Shown here piece by piece: positions 34,172-43,154 of a stretch of 64,000 nt of DNA (position 1 is its first letter; the number at the start of each line of letters is the position of its first letter). The notes beneath the pieces were generated by a model. It saw only the letters and a program-made list of their open reading frames with translations. It was not told the origin of the DNA and did no database searches. Source of the DNA: an uncultured Bacilli bacterium (lineage in GTDB: Bacteria; Bacillota_I; Bacilli_A; RF39; UBA660). The position numbers and the translations under genes were made by a program. Location: contig CAKPKR010000003.1 in the NCBI GenBank assembly GCA_934167465.1, positions 49,021 to 113,020 of the forward strand, read 5' to 3'.

Positions 34172-35489
34172 TTCGCACCTCATTCATTAGTTCATTAAAA
34201 GGTTTGACATAGTCAAAATTTAGTATTCCATAAATATTTCCTTTTGTCTTGTTTTTTAAATATTTTGTTGCTTCTTCTAAATTATTAAAAACGATTATTT
34301 TTGATTTATCTATTTTTGCAAGTTCTATTCTAGTTGCTATATCATAACAATTATCACCGACACATATTATTTTATCAATGTCATGTTTATTTAATATTTC
34401 AAATTCAATATCATATAACCAAGAAATATCATTATATTTATATCTTCTGCTTATTTCTTTCCAACCAATTATAATTGTTTTTAATTCTTTAAATCTATCT
34501 ATATATAATAATGATTGATTGAAAGTAGTATTATTTTCATTTTTATTATTTAAAACAGTTACTAATCGATTTTTATAGTTATAGGTGTTATATATTTTTT
34601 TATTTTGAGGGATATTATTTATTGTCTCAATTGTTTTGTTAATATCTAATTTATATATTTCACTCACAGTAATAGTAGATAATGTGTTATATACTCCAAA
34701 TAATATATTATATGGAATGTTAATTTTATATTTATTATTTATTGTCATTTCATTTTTTTCATAGTTTAGGTTTGTTACTTTAAGTTTTAATTCTGGTCTT
34801 TTGAAATCGCATTTTGGACAGTAATAGTCACCATTGTTTTCAAATGTATAATAATTATATTCTAGTTTATTATTACAAATAGGGCAGTAGTTAATATTTA
34901 AATTGTTAAATTTATTTTTGATATATGAATATTTATTTTTTTCAATACCATAGTATATGATATTTTTAGTTTTAAATCTTCTTAGTATTGGATCATCACC
35001 ATTTAGTACTAATGTTATATCATTTTGAATAGCTTTTAATATTTCATTGGACACTAAATCATAATCTCCTTGTCTTGGTGGTTGATCGCGACATATGTTA
35101 GTGATTACTAATACGTTTGGTTTGATTGATTTGAATATGTATTTAGCGTATCTTTCATCAACTTCCATAACAAGTACATCTGTTTTAATTTTTCCTTTTA
35201 AATCGGAGTCATTTAATAGTGCAGTTGTAATTCCTTCTATTAGATTTGAATCTTTATTATTGCATGTTACTTTATACCCTTGATTTTTAAATATCGAAGC
35301 TATCATATTAGATGTTGAACCTTTACCATTGCTTCCTGTTACAGCTATTATTTTGTTTGGTAATTCAAATTGACTTAATATTTTTTTATTTAATTTTAAA
35401 GCTATATATCCTGGTAAAACACTCCCTCTTTTTAAAATGTTTCCTGCTATTATTACTAATTTTCCAACAAAAATACTTATTATTTTCAT
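34161..35489 (-). CDS. murT: MurT-like Mur ligase (lipid II isoglutaminyl synthase subunit)
   Basis: A Mur-ligase-type ATPase of 442 aa: IAVTGSNGKGSTSNMIASIF (P-loop), VMEVDERYAKYIFKSIKPN, NICRDQPPRQGD, and VLNGDDPILRRF. A zinc ribbon with CPIC...CPKCDFKRP (residues ~205-235) is specific to MurT. The C-terminal DUF1727 region follows. It activates the D-Glu alpha-carboxyl of lipid II for amidation by GatD. An N-terminal hydrophobic stretch may associate with the membrane. AAGGTGATG precedes the start on the minus strand. Confidence 0.93.
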   Translation of the reverse strand: MKIISIFVGKLVIIAGNILKRGSVLPGYIALKLNKKILSQFELPNKIIAVTGSNGKGSTSNMIASIFKNQGYKVTCNNKDSNLIEGITTALLNDSDLKGKIKTDVLVMEVDERYAKYIFKSIKPNVLVITNICRDQPPRQGDYDLVSNEILKAIQNDITLVLNGDDPILRRFKTKNIIYYGIEKNKYSYIKNKFNNLNINYCPICNNKLEYNYYTFENNGDYYCPKCDFKRPELKLKVTNLNYEKNEMTINNKYKINIPYNILFGVYNTLSTITVSEIYKLDINKTIETINNIPQNKKIYNTYNYKNRLVTVLNNKNENNTTFNQSLLYIDRFKELKTIIIGWKEISRRYKYNDISWLYDIEFEILNKHDIDKIICVGDNCYDIATRIELAKIDKSKIIVFNNLEEATKYLKNKTKGNIYGILNFDYVKPFNELMNEVRNDN

Positions 35490-35607
35490 AACATCACCTT
35501 ATGTGTTGATTATACCATAGTTTGTCTTATTTTAAAAGATTATTTCTAGTTTTGTCGAAGTCATTTTTTTTATATTTTTATTGTGTTATAGTATGGTAGG
35601 TGATAAT

Positions 35608-35832
35608 ATGAAAAGTAATCTAATTTACAATAGTAATAAGTTATATATTAATTTAGATGGTAAAGTAAATAAAAAAGATTTTAAGAATATTTGTCATAAA
35701 ATTGATTATTTAACTAGTGAGTATCAAATTAATGATATAGTATTTAATATTGAAAAATTAGATAATAACATAGATAAATTAATAAATGATTATAAATATG
35801 AATTTAGTGGTGAAATAACTATTGAAAAATAG
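35608..35832 (+). CDS. Hypothetical small protein, 74 aa
   Basis: A small alpha/beta protein (NKLYINLDGKVNKKDFKNIC, DIVFNIEKL), loosely STAS-like in its alternation of strands and helices but too short to assign. GGTGATAAT precedes the ATG at 35608; the 35581 start is ignored. Divergent from murT. Confidence 0.5.
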   Translation: MKSNLIYNSNKLYINLDGKVNKKDFKNICHKIDYLTSEYQINDIVFNIEKLDNNIDKLINDYKYEFSGEITIEK

Positions 35833-35839
35833 TTTTTTA
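35817..35839 (+). terminator. Intrinsic terminator
   Basis: AACTATT, loop, AATAGTT, T run; immediately upstream of the tRNA promoter -10 (TATAAT at 35846). Confidence 0.6.
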
Positions 35840-35860
35840 ATGTGTTATAATTAAATTGTT

Positions 35861-35937
35861 GGTCCGTTGGTGAAGTGGTTTAACACGTTGCCCTCTCAAG
35901 GCAATATTCATGAGTTCGAACCTCATACGGATCACCA
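35861..35937 (+). tRNA. tRNA-Glu (CTC)
   Basis: Acceptor GGTCCGT/ACGGATC with encoded CCA; anticodon stem TTGCC/GGCAA around loop CTCTCAA gives anticodon CTC; T-arm TGAGTTCGAACCTCA. Preceded by a TATAAT box. Confidence 0.85.
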
Positions 35938-35978
35938 TATAGATATTAAATCAATATTAAGTATTGATTTTTTTAAAA

Positions 35979-36052
35979 GCCAATTTAGTTTAGTGGTAAA
36001 ACAAATCCCTCGTAATGATTAGAGATAAGTTCGATTCTTATAATTGGCACCA
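35979..36052 (+). tRNA. tRNA-Thr (CGT)
   Basis: Acceptor GCCAATT/AATTGGC with encoded CCA, D-arm with TTTAGTGGTAAAA, anticodon loop CTCGTAA giving CGT, T-arm ATAAGTTCGATTCTTAT. One weak pair closes the anticodon loop, so identity is less sure than structure. The accessory region begins right behind it. Confidence 0.75.
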
Positions 36053-36080
36053 TTGACGAATCTGTTCGAACTATTCGAAC
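36047..36080 (+). repeat. att-like direct repeat, left copy, at the tRNA-Thr 3' end
   Basis: GCACCATTGACGAATCTGTTCGAACTATTCGAA-type sequence begins in the tRNA 3' end. A diverged copy lies at 47070-47097 (CACTATTAATAAATCTGTTC, AACTATTTGAA). It includes the perfect inverted repeat GTTCGAA-CTA-TTCGAAC (36064-36080), here followed by the tRNA terminator. Confidence 0.4.
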
Positions 36081-36092
36081 TTTAAATATATG

Positions 36093-36120
36093 AATCAATC
36101 AGAAATGATTGATTTTTTCT
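36093..36120 (+). terminator. Terminator of the tRNA unit
   Basis: AATCAATCA, loop, TGATTGATT, T6. Confidence 0.75.
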
Positions 36121-36152
36121 TTTTATAAGAAAAATCATAGAAAGGTGGAATC

Positions 36153-36197
36153 TATGATTAATTTTATACAGGTTAATGACTTAATAAATGAAAAATG
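36153..36197 (+). CDS. 14-codon ORF, probably a truncated relative of the gene at 37843
   Basis: GAAAGGTGG precedes ATG and the peptide MINFIQVNDLINEK. The 5' context (terminator stem, then GAAAGG, then MIN-I) parallels that of 37843-38115 (MINVIKQEV), so this may be a decayed copy or a leader peptide. Confidence 0.3.
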
Positions 36198-36242
36198 ATA
36201 TAATTATTTACGAAAGAAAAGGACAATATCAGGTGATGTTTT

Positions 36243-36953
36243 ATGGATTATTATTATATTAACAAGAGAGATTTAAATTCTAATTATTTTCATTTTACAG
36301 ATAGGAAAAATTTAGAATCTATTAAGTCTAAGGGATTAGTACCAAATATAGGTGTTAATGCAAAAAACATAGAAAAAACTAAAAAAATATTTTTTGTAGA
36401 GGGATTAGATAATTTGTTAATTTTATTTGATTGTTGGATTAACGCCTTATATTATATTCCTGTTATTCCATTTATTTATACATTAGGAGCTTTTTTCTTA
36501 AGACATAAATGGTTTCCAAATATAATTGGTGATAGTTATTTTAAAGTTTTGAAGGTAAGCAAATTACATCAAAAACGAGCTTTTAAGAGATTAGATAAAA
36601 TATTAGATTATGGGATACTTTTAAAATTAGATTTAGAAGAAAATATTGATTTTAGATATGACGATAAAGATGAAATAAAATCCCGTGGCTATATTAAAAG
36701 ACATTTAGAAGTATGTGGATATTCTGAAAGATATTCAGATTTAAATAGTAATATAATGGATAAATGGAATATGCATACTCTAACCAATCATATAGTTAAT
36801 AACAAAAAAATAAAGGTTTGTTACTTGGAAAATGGTAGTTCTAACCTTAGAGATATATTTAATTATTGTTTAAAAAATACTAAAATAGACTATAAAAGTA
36901 TTTGCCCAGAATTATGTGCCTATTTAAAATATAAAGGTTATGAGGATGTATAA
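36243..36953 (+). CDS. Putative ADP-ribosyltransferase-fold protein, 236 aa
   Basis: The N-terminal YFHFTDRKNLESIKSKGLVPNIG, followed by EKTKKIFFVEG, resembles ART-fold proteins (DarT-, DUF-type) in which an H-F-T motif and an I-x-x-x-G-L turn open the NAD-binding fold. No exact family can be named. One hydrophobic stretch (YYIPVIPFIYTLGAFF) is in the middle. AGGTGAT precedes the ATG. The HD protein behind it starts 1 base after the stop, so the two form a unit at the left end of the accessory region. Confidence 0.5.
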   Translation: MDYYYINKRDLNSNYFHFTDRKNLESIKSKGLVPNIGVNAKNIEKTKKIFFVEGLDNLLILFDCWINALYYIPVIPFIYTLGAFFLRHKWFPNIIGDSYFKVLKVSKLHQKRAFKRLDKILDYGILLKLDLEENIDFRYDDKDEIKSRGYIKRHLEVCGYSERYSDLNSNIMDKWNMHTLTNHIVNNKKIKVCYLENGSSNLRDIFNYCLKNTKIDYKSICPELCAYLKYKGYEDV

Positions 36954-36954
36954 A

Positions 36955-37599
36955 ATGGAAAAAAGTAATATTAAAAATATTGATATTAATTACTTAAAAA
37001 GCATTGGCTTTAAAAAAAGTCGAATCTGTTTAATTTATGATTTGATTCATAAATGTATTGAGAAGCAAATATATACTAACATTCATTTTCCATATCATAA
37101 TATAGAGCATATTGAGAGGGTATTATGTTATTGCATTTGGATATTAAATATGAAAATTAGTAAAGGTGAGTTTTTAAAAAATACTGATATTTTATTGTAT
37201 GCTGCCTTATATCATGACTGTGGTAGAAGTTTAATTGTTTCTAATAAAAAGCATGGAATTGTTGGAGCAAAAATTGCTAAAGAAAAATTAAAAAGAAATT
37301 TTAATGATAAAGATTTAAATTCAATAGGACTATTAATTGAAACTCATGCTAAGCCAAACGATATTGTTGATTTTAAAAACTATAAATTTACTGAAAGTGA
37401 AAAAGAAAATATTCAAATTTTATCAAATATATTAAAAGATGCCGATGCATTAGATAGAAATAGGATTAAAGTATTTAAATTTGCTCAATGTAATCCTAAT
37501 TATTTAAGGACTAATGAGGCAAAAGAAATATACCATATTAGTAATATATTTTTAAAAAAGTATGAAGAAGCAAAAAGTAAAACTAGAGGTATTAAGTAA
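36955..37599 (+). CDS. HD-domain phosphohydrolase
   Basis: Metal-binding HD signature residues are visible in order: FPYHNIEHIERVL, AALYHDCGR (the HD pair), LIETHAKP and LKDADALDRNR (the distal Asp). HD hydrolases act on nucleotides or phosphoesters; the substrate is unknown. A GAGG site at 36942-36945 supports the ATG at 36955 over in-frame codons at 36940 and 36946, which overlap the ART-like gene. Confidence 0.75.
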   Translation: MEKSNIKNIDINYLKSIGFKKSRICLIYDLIHKCIEKQIYTNIHFPYHNIEHIERVLCYCIWILNMKISKGEFLKNTDILLYAALYHDCGRSLIVSNKKHGIVGAKIAKEKLKRNFNDKDLNSIGLLIETHAKPNDIVDFKNYKFTESEKENIQILSNILKDADALDRNRIKVFKFAQCNPNYLRTNEAKEIYHISNIFLKKYEEAKSKTRGIK

Positions 37600-37628
37600 A
37601 TTTTGATGTTAAATGAATGAAATAATAT

Positions 37629-37657
37629 TGTATAAATGTATTTAAATGCGTTATAAT
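37629..37657 (+). promoter_or_regulatory. Promoter of a putative structured RNA
   Basis: TTGTAT (37629-37634), 17-base spacer, TATAAT (37652-37657). Confidence 0.6.
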
Positions 37658-37663
37658 TTATTT

Positions 37664-37803
37664 ATCAAATACAAATAAACTTATTTTTTGCTGATGAGTG
37701 CAAAACCCCATCAGTAAACGCACCATAGGGAAATCCGCTCGAACTTTTATAAGTATCGAGAATAAATAGACAATCAATTCTAAATTAGAATTGATTTTTT
37801 TCT
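37664..37803 (+). ncRNA. Putative structured RNA or attenuating leader (~140 nt)
   Basis: The transcript from the promoter above would contain CTGATG/CATCAG (37691-37714) enclosing a loop with GTGC that can pair with GCAC downstream (pseudoknot). A second hairpin is CTCGAACTT...AAGTATCGAG (37738-37760). It ends with a terminator CAATCAATTCT/AGAATTGATT plus T7 (37772-37803). It stops 40 bases before a small gene, so it could be a leader. No known riboswitch class is recognised. Confidence 0.45.
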
Positions 37804-37842
37804 TGTTTAGAAAAAAGTCGTTTCAAGAAAGGATTGATTAAA

Positions 37843-38115
37843 ATGATTAATGTTATCAAGCAAGAAGTTAGAATGGAAGAATCATTAAGAAAGAGATTAG
37901 AGTTTATATGTGAATTTTGTAAGGTTAAATCAACAATTATTAATGGTAATTTAAGAATGATAGATAAAACTAATCTTACATATCTAGAACCACACAGAAT
38001 TATAATTAATGGTATAACTTTCCTAGCTTTTAATTATTCTAATGAGATATTTATAGAAAACTTAAATAATAAAATTAAATTATCTGAATTAGAAAATTAT
38101 TTAAAGAATATTTAA
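37843..38115 (+). CDS. Hypothetical protein, 90 aa
   Basis: Unrecognised. Helical N-terminus (QEVRMEESLRKRLEFICEFC) followed by beta segments (NGITFLAFNYSNEIFIEN). GAAAGGATTG precedes the ATG at 37843; the TTG at 37834 is too close to that site. Confidence 0.5.
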   Translation: MINVIKQEVRMEESLRKRLEFICEFCKVKSTIINGNLRMIDKTNLTYLEPHRIIINGITFLAFNYSNEIFIENLNNKIKLSELENYLKNI

Positions 38116-38121
38116 CAAAAA

Positions 38122-38150
38122 TTGACACTTAATACATTTTATGTTAGAAT
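38122..38150 (+). promoter_or_regulatory. Promoter
   Basis: TTGACA (38122-38127), 17-base spacer, TAGAAT (38145-38150). Confidence 0.75.
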
Positions 38151-38176
38151 ATGAAATCAATTAAGGGGGATTTCAT

Positions 38177-38389
38177 ATGTCAGAAAAAAAATACTTATTA
38201 CTATTAAAGAAACAATTACAAAATAAAAGAGTAATTTGTGGATATAATCAAAATGATTTTGGACAAACTGTCATTACGACAGGTTCACCTAGAAAATATA
38301 ATGATGATAAAATAACTTATGTAAATCAAAAATCAATGAGTGAATACGATTATATTTCAAAACAAATGCAATTTGCAAAGAGAAGATAA
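38177..38389 (+). CDS. Small hypothetical protein of the mobile element, 70 aa
   Basis: Polar, basic protein (YLLLLKKQLQNKRVICGYNQ, SEYDYISKQMQFAKRR), unrecognised. It has its own consensus promoter and an AAGGGGG site, ends just before a strong terminator, and lies directly upstream of the serine recombinase gene. It may be an accessory or regulatory factor of that element. Confidence 0.5.
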   Translation: MSEKKYLLLLKKQLQNKRVICGYNQNDFGQTVITTGSPRKYNDDKITYVNQKSMSEYDYISKQMQFAKRR

Positions 38390-38395
38390 AATTAT

Positions 38396-38440
38396 AAGGT
38401 GTCAGTAGTATTAAACAATTAATACTTTTGACACCTTTTT
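38396..38440 (+). terminator. Strong terminator
   Basis: AAGGTGTCA/TGACACCTT with an inner AGTATTAA/TTAATACT pairing, then T5. Confidence 0.8.
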
Positions 38441-38461
38441 ATATTAAGGAGTTGAAATTTA

Positions 38462-40315
38462 ATGAATGAAGAAAAGAAAATAGCAGGACTTTATATTAGA
38501 GTTAGTACTGAAGATCAAGCAAGAGAAGGATTTAGTTTACCAGAACAAGAAAAAAGACTTCGTGCTATGTGCGAATATAAGAATTATGAAATTTATAAAG
38601 TTTATAAAGATGCTGGTATAAGTGCTAAAACCGGGAATAAAAGACCTGCATTTGAAGAATTATTACAAGATATTAAAGATAAGAAATGTAATACTATTGT
38701 TGTATTAAAACTAGATAGACTTACAAGAAGTGTTTATGATTGGGAAAATATTATTAAATTTTTAGAAGAAAATAATGCTTATTTAGATTGTGCTAATGAT
38801 GATATAAATACTACTAATGCTAATGGTAAAATGATTTCAAGAATATTAATGAGTGTATCTCAACAAGAAATAGAAAGAACTAGTGAGAGAACAAAAGTCG
38901 GATTATCTGGAGCAATTAAAGCAGGACATATTCCAGCAAGAGCACCATTAGGTTATAAACATGTGGATAGATTATTAGTACCAGATCCACTTACAAAAGA
39001 TATTATTATAAGAATATTTAATTTATATTTTGAAGGTTGTACTTATGTTAAAATAGCAAAAATTTATAACGATGAAAAAGTACTAGGTAAAACTAATTGG
39101 AGAGATACAACTATTTTAAAAATAATATCTAACGAGATTTATAAAGGAGATTATGTATCTGGTAAAAGAAGTGGTAATTCAGTTTATTATGAAAATGTTG
39201 TTGAACCATTAGTAAGTAAAGAACTATGGGAAAATTGCCAGGTACAAAAGAAAAAGAATTCTAGAAATTATATGAGAACTCAAACTTATCTTTTCTTACA
39301 AAAATTAAAATGTCCAAAATGTGGAAGAATACTTGCAGGTGGAGCAACACATAAAGTTAAAAATGATAAATGGTATTTCTATTATAGATGTGAGGATTGC
39401 AAAAACAATATTAAAGAAAATAAAATTGAAGAAGCAATAATGCATATTCTAAATGATGTATTTGAATATGATTCAGTTGTTAATGAATTCTTCTTACCAG
39501 TACTTAAAAATAAATTAGAAAATCCTAAAGATGAATTAGAAGAAGAAATTAAGAAATTAAATAATAAGAAGAAAAGATTAAAAGAAGGATTTATTAATGA
39601 ATTATTTACAATAGAGGAATTCAAAGAAGAAACTGAAAAACTAGACAATCTAATTAAAGAATTAGAAGAAAAAATAATATCTAATCAACAAGCAGAACAA
39701 TTAAATTTTACTGTTGATGATATATTACTTAAAAGAGATATGGATTACATTAATAAAATCAAATTACCACTTACTTATCACGCATTTGAAGAATGTTGGC
39801 CTGATTTAGATAGAGATGATAAAGCTGATATAGTAATGAGATATATTGATGATATAGAACTTGAAGAAATAAATAATATGTATGTTGTTAAGAAAGTTAA
39901 TTTTAGAAGTACTTTCTATGAAGATTTTAAAATGCTATTTAATCAAGGTTATATTGATTGTAAAAGAGAAATGATTATTGACTTTAATGGAATACAAACT
40001 TCAGTTCCAGTTAGATATAGTGAATTTACTAGTATTAAAGATATAATGCAAAACTTTTATAGATTAAATGAATGTTATGAGGTTAATTTATATAAAGGTA
40101 CATTTTATAAAGATACTGAAAAATTAGATATTGGACCAATATTAAAAGATGAAATACCAGTAAGAATATTCCCATTACAAAAAAATAATAATGGAGATAA
40201 TAACTGGTTATCAATGGGAATGCTTGTTACAAAGAATAGCCCTAATGATATAAAGGTAAACATTAGAGACGTATTTGAAACAATGCCCAATAATGTTACC
40301 GAAGAAAATTTTTAA
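38462..40315 (+). CDS. Large serine recombinase (site-specific integrase)
   Basis: A 617-aa large serine recombinase. The catalytic domain starts AGLYIRVSTEDQAREGFSLP (nucleophile Ser in RVSTEDQ), with VVLKLDRLTRS and the E-R-x-S-E-R-T/K-V-G-L block (ERTSERTKVGL). The recombinase domain contains IPARAPLGYKHVD, followed by a zinc ribbon KCPKCGRILAGG...YRCEDCK and a long coiled coil (KNNKKKRLKE region), all in the typical order. These enzymes integrate and excise elements between attP and attB without tRNA targeting. Upstream terminator and AAGGAG site define the start. It appears intact. Confidence 0.93.
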   Translation: MNEEKKIAGLYIRVSTEDQAREGFSLPEQEKRLRAMCEYKNYEIYKVYKDAGISAKTGNKRPAFEELLQDIKDKKCNTIVVLKLDRLTRSVYDWENIIKFLEENNAYLDCANDDINTTNANGKMISRILMSVSQQEIERTSERTKVGLSGAIKAGHIPARAPLGYKHVDRLLVPDPLTKDIIIRIFNLYFEGCTYVKIAKIYNDEKVLGKTNWRDTTILKIISNEIYKGDYVSGKRSGNSVYYENVVEPLVSKELWENCQVQKKKNSRNYMRTQTYLFLQKLKCPKCGRILAGGATHKVKNDKWYFYYRCEDCKNNIKENKIEEAIMHILNDVFEYDSVVNEFFLPVLKNKLENPKDELEEEIKKLNNKKKRLKEGFINELFTIEEFKEETEKLDNLIKELEEKIISNQQAEQLNFTVDDILLKRDMDYINKIKLPLTYHAFEECWPDLDRDDKADIVMRYIDDIELEEINNMYVVKKVNFRSTFYEDFKMLFNQGYIDCKREMIIDFNGIQTSVPVRYSEFTSIKDIMQNFYRLNECYEVNLYKGTFYKDTEKLDIGPILKDEIPVRIFPLQKNNNGDNNWLSMGMLVTKNSPNDIKVNIRDVFETMPNNVTEENF

Positions 40316-40421
40316 AATGCGTGGCACGTTTTGTTTACGAAGTAAATGAAAGTGGCGATAGTAATTTAAAAATTAATACTTTATGAAGTTTATAGTTATT
40401 ACGAAATAAAGTAAACGGATT

Positions 40422-40472
40422 CTAAGGTGTTAAACCTTAGCCCACTGGATATTTTGTATGGAACGTACAAAA
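40422..40472 (+). other. oriT-like hairpins upstream of the relaxase gene
   Basis: Between the recombinase and relaxase genes lie two inverted repeats: CTAAGG/CCTTAG (40422-40440) and TTTTGTA/TACAAAA (40452-40472), joined by GCCCACTGGATA. Position just 5' of a MobV-type gene and the hairpin pair are what an origin of transfer would show; no nick site can be assigned. Confidence 0.4.
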
Positions 40473-40537
40473 TTCCTAGGGGGTTAGTAATTTTGGATGA
40501 CAAAATATGCTCCTATAAAAAGGATGGTGATTTATAT

Positions 40538-41884
40538 ATGGAAGAACTTGCTTACTCACTACATTTAGGTAGTGATAAAAATAGAAAAAACATATCTAAA
40601 AGAAATGGTAAAAATAATTTAAGTGGAACAACTTCGTATAGTAATAATGCTATTCAAAATGTTAGACAATTATCGAAAGTAGATAAACATAATTATAGAA
40701 AATATGATAATGAACAAGAACTAATTGAAATAGTAAAAGGTTCTGCATCTCCACTTGAAGATGTTAAAAAATTATATTTAGATGAATTTGAGGAAGCAAG
40801 ATTAGAATATAATTCAAAACAATCTAGACCTAGTCGTATGATAGATAATTATTTTGATAATGTATCTAATAATGAGAAAAAGGATCTTGCTTGTGAAATT
40901 ATCATTGAACTTGGAGATAAAGAATACTGGGATACTAAAGATGAAAATTATAAAAAGAAAATGTCAGATGTTTATAAGAAACAAGTTTATGATTTAGAAT
41001 TATTAGTTCCTAATTTTAAAATTGCTTCAGCAATAATCCATTATGATGAAACAAGCCCACATATGCATATAGTTGGTGTTCCAATTAAATACAAAAATAA
41101 AAATGGTATGGAAAAACAAGTTGGTAAATCCGATGTATTTACTAAAGAATCATTAATTCGATTACAAGATAAAATGAGAACTTTATGTATTGAAGAATTT
41201 AATTAGGAATATAATTTAGATTCTACTTTAAAGCAAAAACAAAAAGGCAGAAACAGAGATATACATATTAAAGATATGGACAATTATATCGAAATGAAAA
41301 AACAACTTGAAAAGAATACTGAAAATTTAGAAGTAGCAAATAAAAAATCTTCAGAATTAAAGAAAAATTCTAAAGATATAAAAGATAAAATTGATAATCT
41401 TAAAACATCTAAAATTAATAAAGATAATTATATATTATCAAAAGAAGATAAAGATTCTTTTATCGACTTTATCAATCAAGTTGATAATACAAATAAAGAT
41501 TATGATAAAATACAAACTTTATCTAAAACTCTTAATAATGTTAATGATGAATTAAAAGATAATAGAAAAAAAATTAAAACTCTTACTGAAAATAATGAGG
41601 CACTTAATTTAAGAGTTAAAACCTTAAACGATACTATTGAGGAAAAAGATAATGAAATATCATTTTTAAAGTCAAAGATAAATGATTTAAGAGATACCAT
41701 TGATTATTGGAAAGAAAAATATAATAAAATAATATCTTTCTTACATAGCAAACTTCATAGTTGGTATGATAAAGACGATAAATATATTAATGTTGTTAAT
41801 GAAATGTATGAAGACAATGTCTTGGATGATGAAGATATTGAAGATTTAGATTTAAGCAAAGAAAAAGATGATTTTGAAAGATAA
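40538..41884 (+). pseudogene. MobV-type relaxase interrupted by an in-frame TAG
   Basis: The first part (40538-41206) has the MobV/Pre hallmarks: YSLHLGSDKNRKN, and IIHYDETSPHMHIVGVPI with the metal-binding H...H-M-H. Frame continues after TAG at 41204-41206 without a shift (EEFN-stop-EYNLDSTLKQKQKGRN) into a long coiled-coil tail to 41884. Homologues read through this position with a Lys or similar codon, so one nonsense change splits the gene. TAG is a normal stop elsewhere in the window (for example parC). GGATGGTGA supports the ATG at 40538; the longer frame from 40427 overlaps the oriT-like hairpins. The truncated product may keep catalytic residues. Confidence 0.8.
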
Positions 41885-41961
41885 AATTATATAAAAATAG
41901 TTAAATTAAACAAATAATATGGTATAATTAATTTGTATATTGCTTGTCAGGAGGGTTAAAA

Positions 41962-43086
41962 ATGAGTATTAAAGATGAATTATTAAAATTTAGAACAAAG
42001 CTTACTGGAACTACCAAAGTAGAAAGCACACTAATTGATTTAGATGCTAAAGTTGATGAGTTTATTGATTGGTATTTTGAAAATATGGTGAAAGGAAATT
42101 ATACTGACATTGGAGAATATCATGCTCCAAGAGAAATGAGAGATTTAATTGAAAAAATAGCAGTATGGTATGAATTAAGATACCCAAGTTATGAAATTAA
42201 TAGATTAATGCCAGGAAGTGGACAGGAACAAATTAATGCTAATGATGTAATGTTTAGAAATAATCCTTATGTAAATGAATTACTTGATGAAAATTCAGAT
42301 GCAAATGAATTAGACTGGAATGATTTTTATAACACTAATATATTTATGAAATCATTACCATGGGAAGAAAGATGTTATTTTACTAAACCAAGATATAGAA
42401 ACATTGTTTATTTAAATCCAAATTCTAGAGTTGCACATTTACATTTAACAAAAAATGGATTTGTTGAAATGTCTGAAGATGTTACAGGCTATACAAAATC
42501 AGTTATAAAAGATGAAGAATTAACTGGATTAAATGTTAGAGATGTTGTTAAATTGTTTCAAGAAAAAGGAATTGAACTACCAGAAAATAATGAATTAGAA
42601 AAAACTATCAATGGAGCTAATAAATGGATTCAACAAAAAGAGGGAATATTAGATTGTGCAATGTATAGAATTATAGAACGAGGTGGAAATAGAATTGGTC
42701 CTCGTAGAGCATTCTTATTTGCTAAAGAATTTGGAAGAAATATTGATATTCCAATGATGTATGCAATAGATCGTTCTGATCCAGGATTAAGATTATTTAT
42801 GAACGAATATATTAAATCTGGAGGTTCAAAATATCTAGAATGTTATGTAGGATACTTTTCAAGAGCTAGTAAAAAAGAAAAATTAGATACTGTAACAATA
42901 CCAGATTTAATTTTAACATTATGGAATAATGCTGCAACGTTCTATACACCAGAAGAAGATGAATTACACCAAAGATTAGTCAATGCTATTGCAAGTCAAG
43001 TTGACCAAGAAGTTGTAAAACAAGAAGAAGTTAAGAGATTAAGATTAGAAAGAAAATTAGAAAAAAGTAGAATAAATAAGGGCTAG
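41962..43086 (+). CDS. Hypothetical protein of the mobile element, ~374 aa
   Basis: Unrecognised. It is soluble, with a clear start after AGGAGGG (the TTG at 41944 precedes that site). Notable segments are IEKIAVWYELRYPSYEIN, CYFTKPRYRNIVYLNPNSRVAHLHLTKNG-type text (basic and aromatic), and a charged helical C-terminus (EEVKRLRLERKLEKSR). It follows the relaxase and has a promoter-like TATAAT upstream. A role in element maintenance is possible but unsupported. Confidence 0.55.
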   Translation: MSIKDELLKFRTKLTGTTKVESTLIDLDAKVDEFIDWYFENMVKGNYTDIGEYHAPREMRDLIEKIAVWYELRYPSYEINRLMPGSGQEQINANDVMFRNNPYVNELLDENSDANELDWNDFYNTNIFMKSLPWEERCYFTKPRYRNIVYLNPNSRVAHLHLTKNGFVEMSEDVTGYTKSVIKDEELTGLNVRDVVKLFQEKGIELPENNELEKTINGANKWIQQKEGILDCAMYRIIERGGNRIGPRRAFLFAKEFGRNIDIPMMYAIDRSDPGLRLFMNEYIKSGGSKYLECYVGYFSRASKKEKLDTVTIPDLILTLWNNAATFYTPEEDELHQRLVNAIASQVDQEVVKQEEVKRLRLERKLEKSRINKG

Positions 43087-43154
43087 TAGGGACTTATTAA
43101 ATATAAGATTTATTTTGCTCTTTTTCTATATATAGAAGTGAGGTGGATATAAAG

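Noticed and set aside
37690..37730. Hammerhead ribozyme (CTGATGAG core)
   Set aside because: CTGATGAG is present but the stem II and adjoining GAAA arrangement and a cleavage triplet do not fit; CTGATG pairs instead with CATCAG.
41204..41206. TAG in the relaxase as a recoded sense codon
   Set aside because: TAG serves as an ordinary stop in other genes here and no recoding signal is visible, so a nonsense mutation is simpler.
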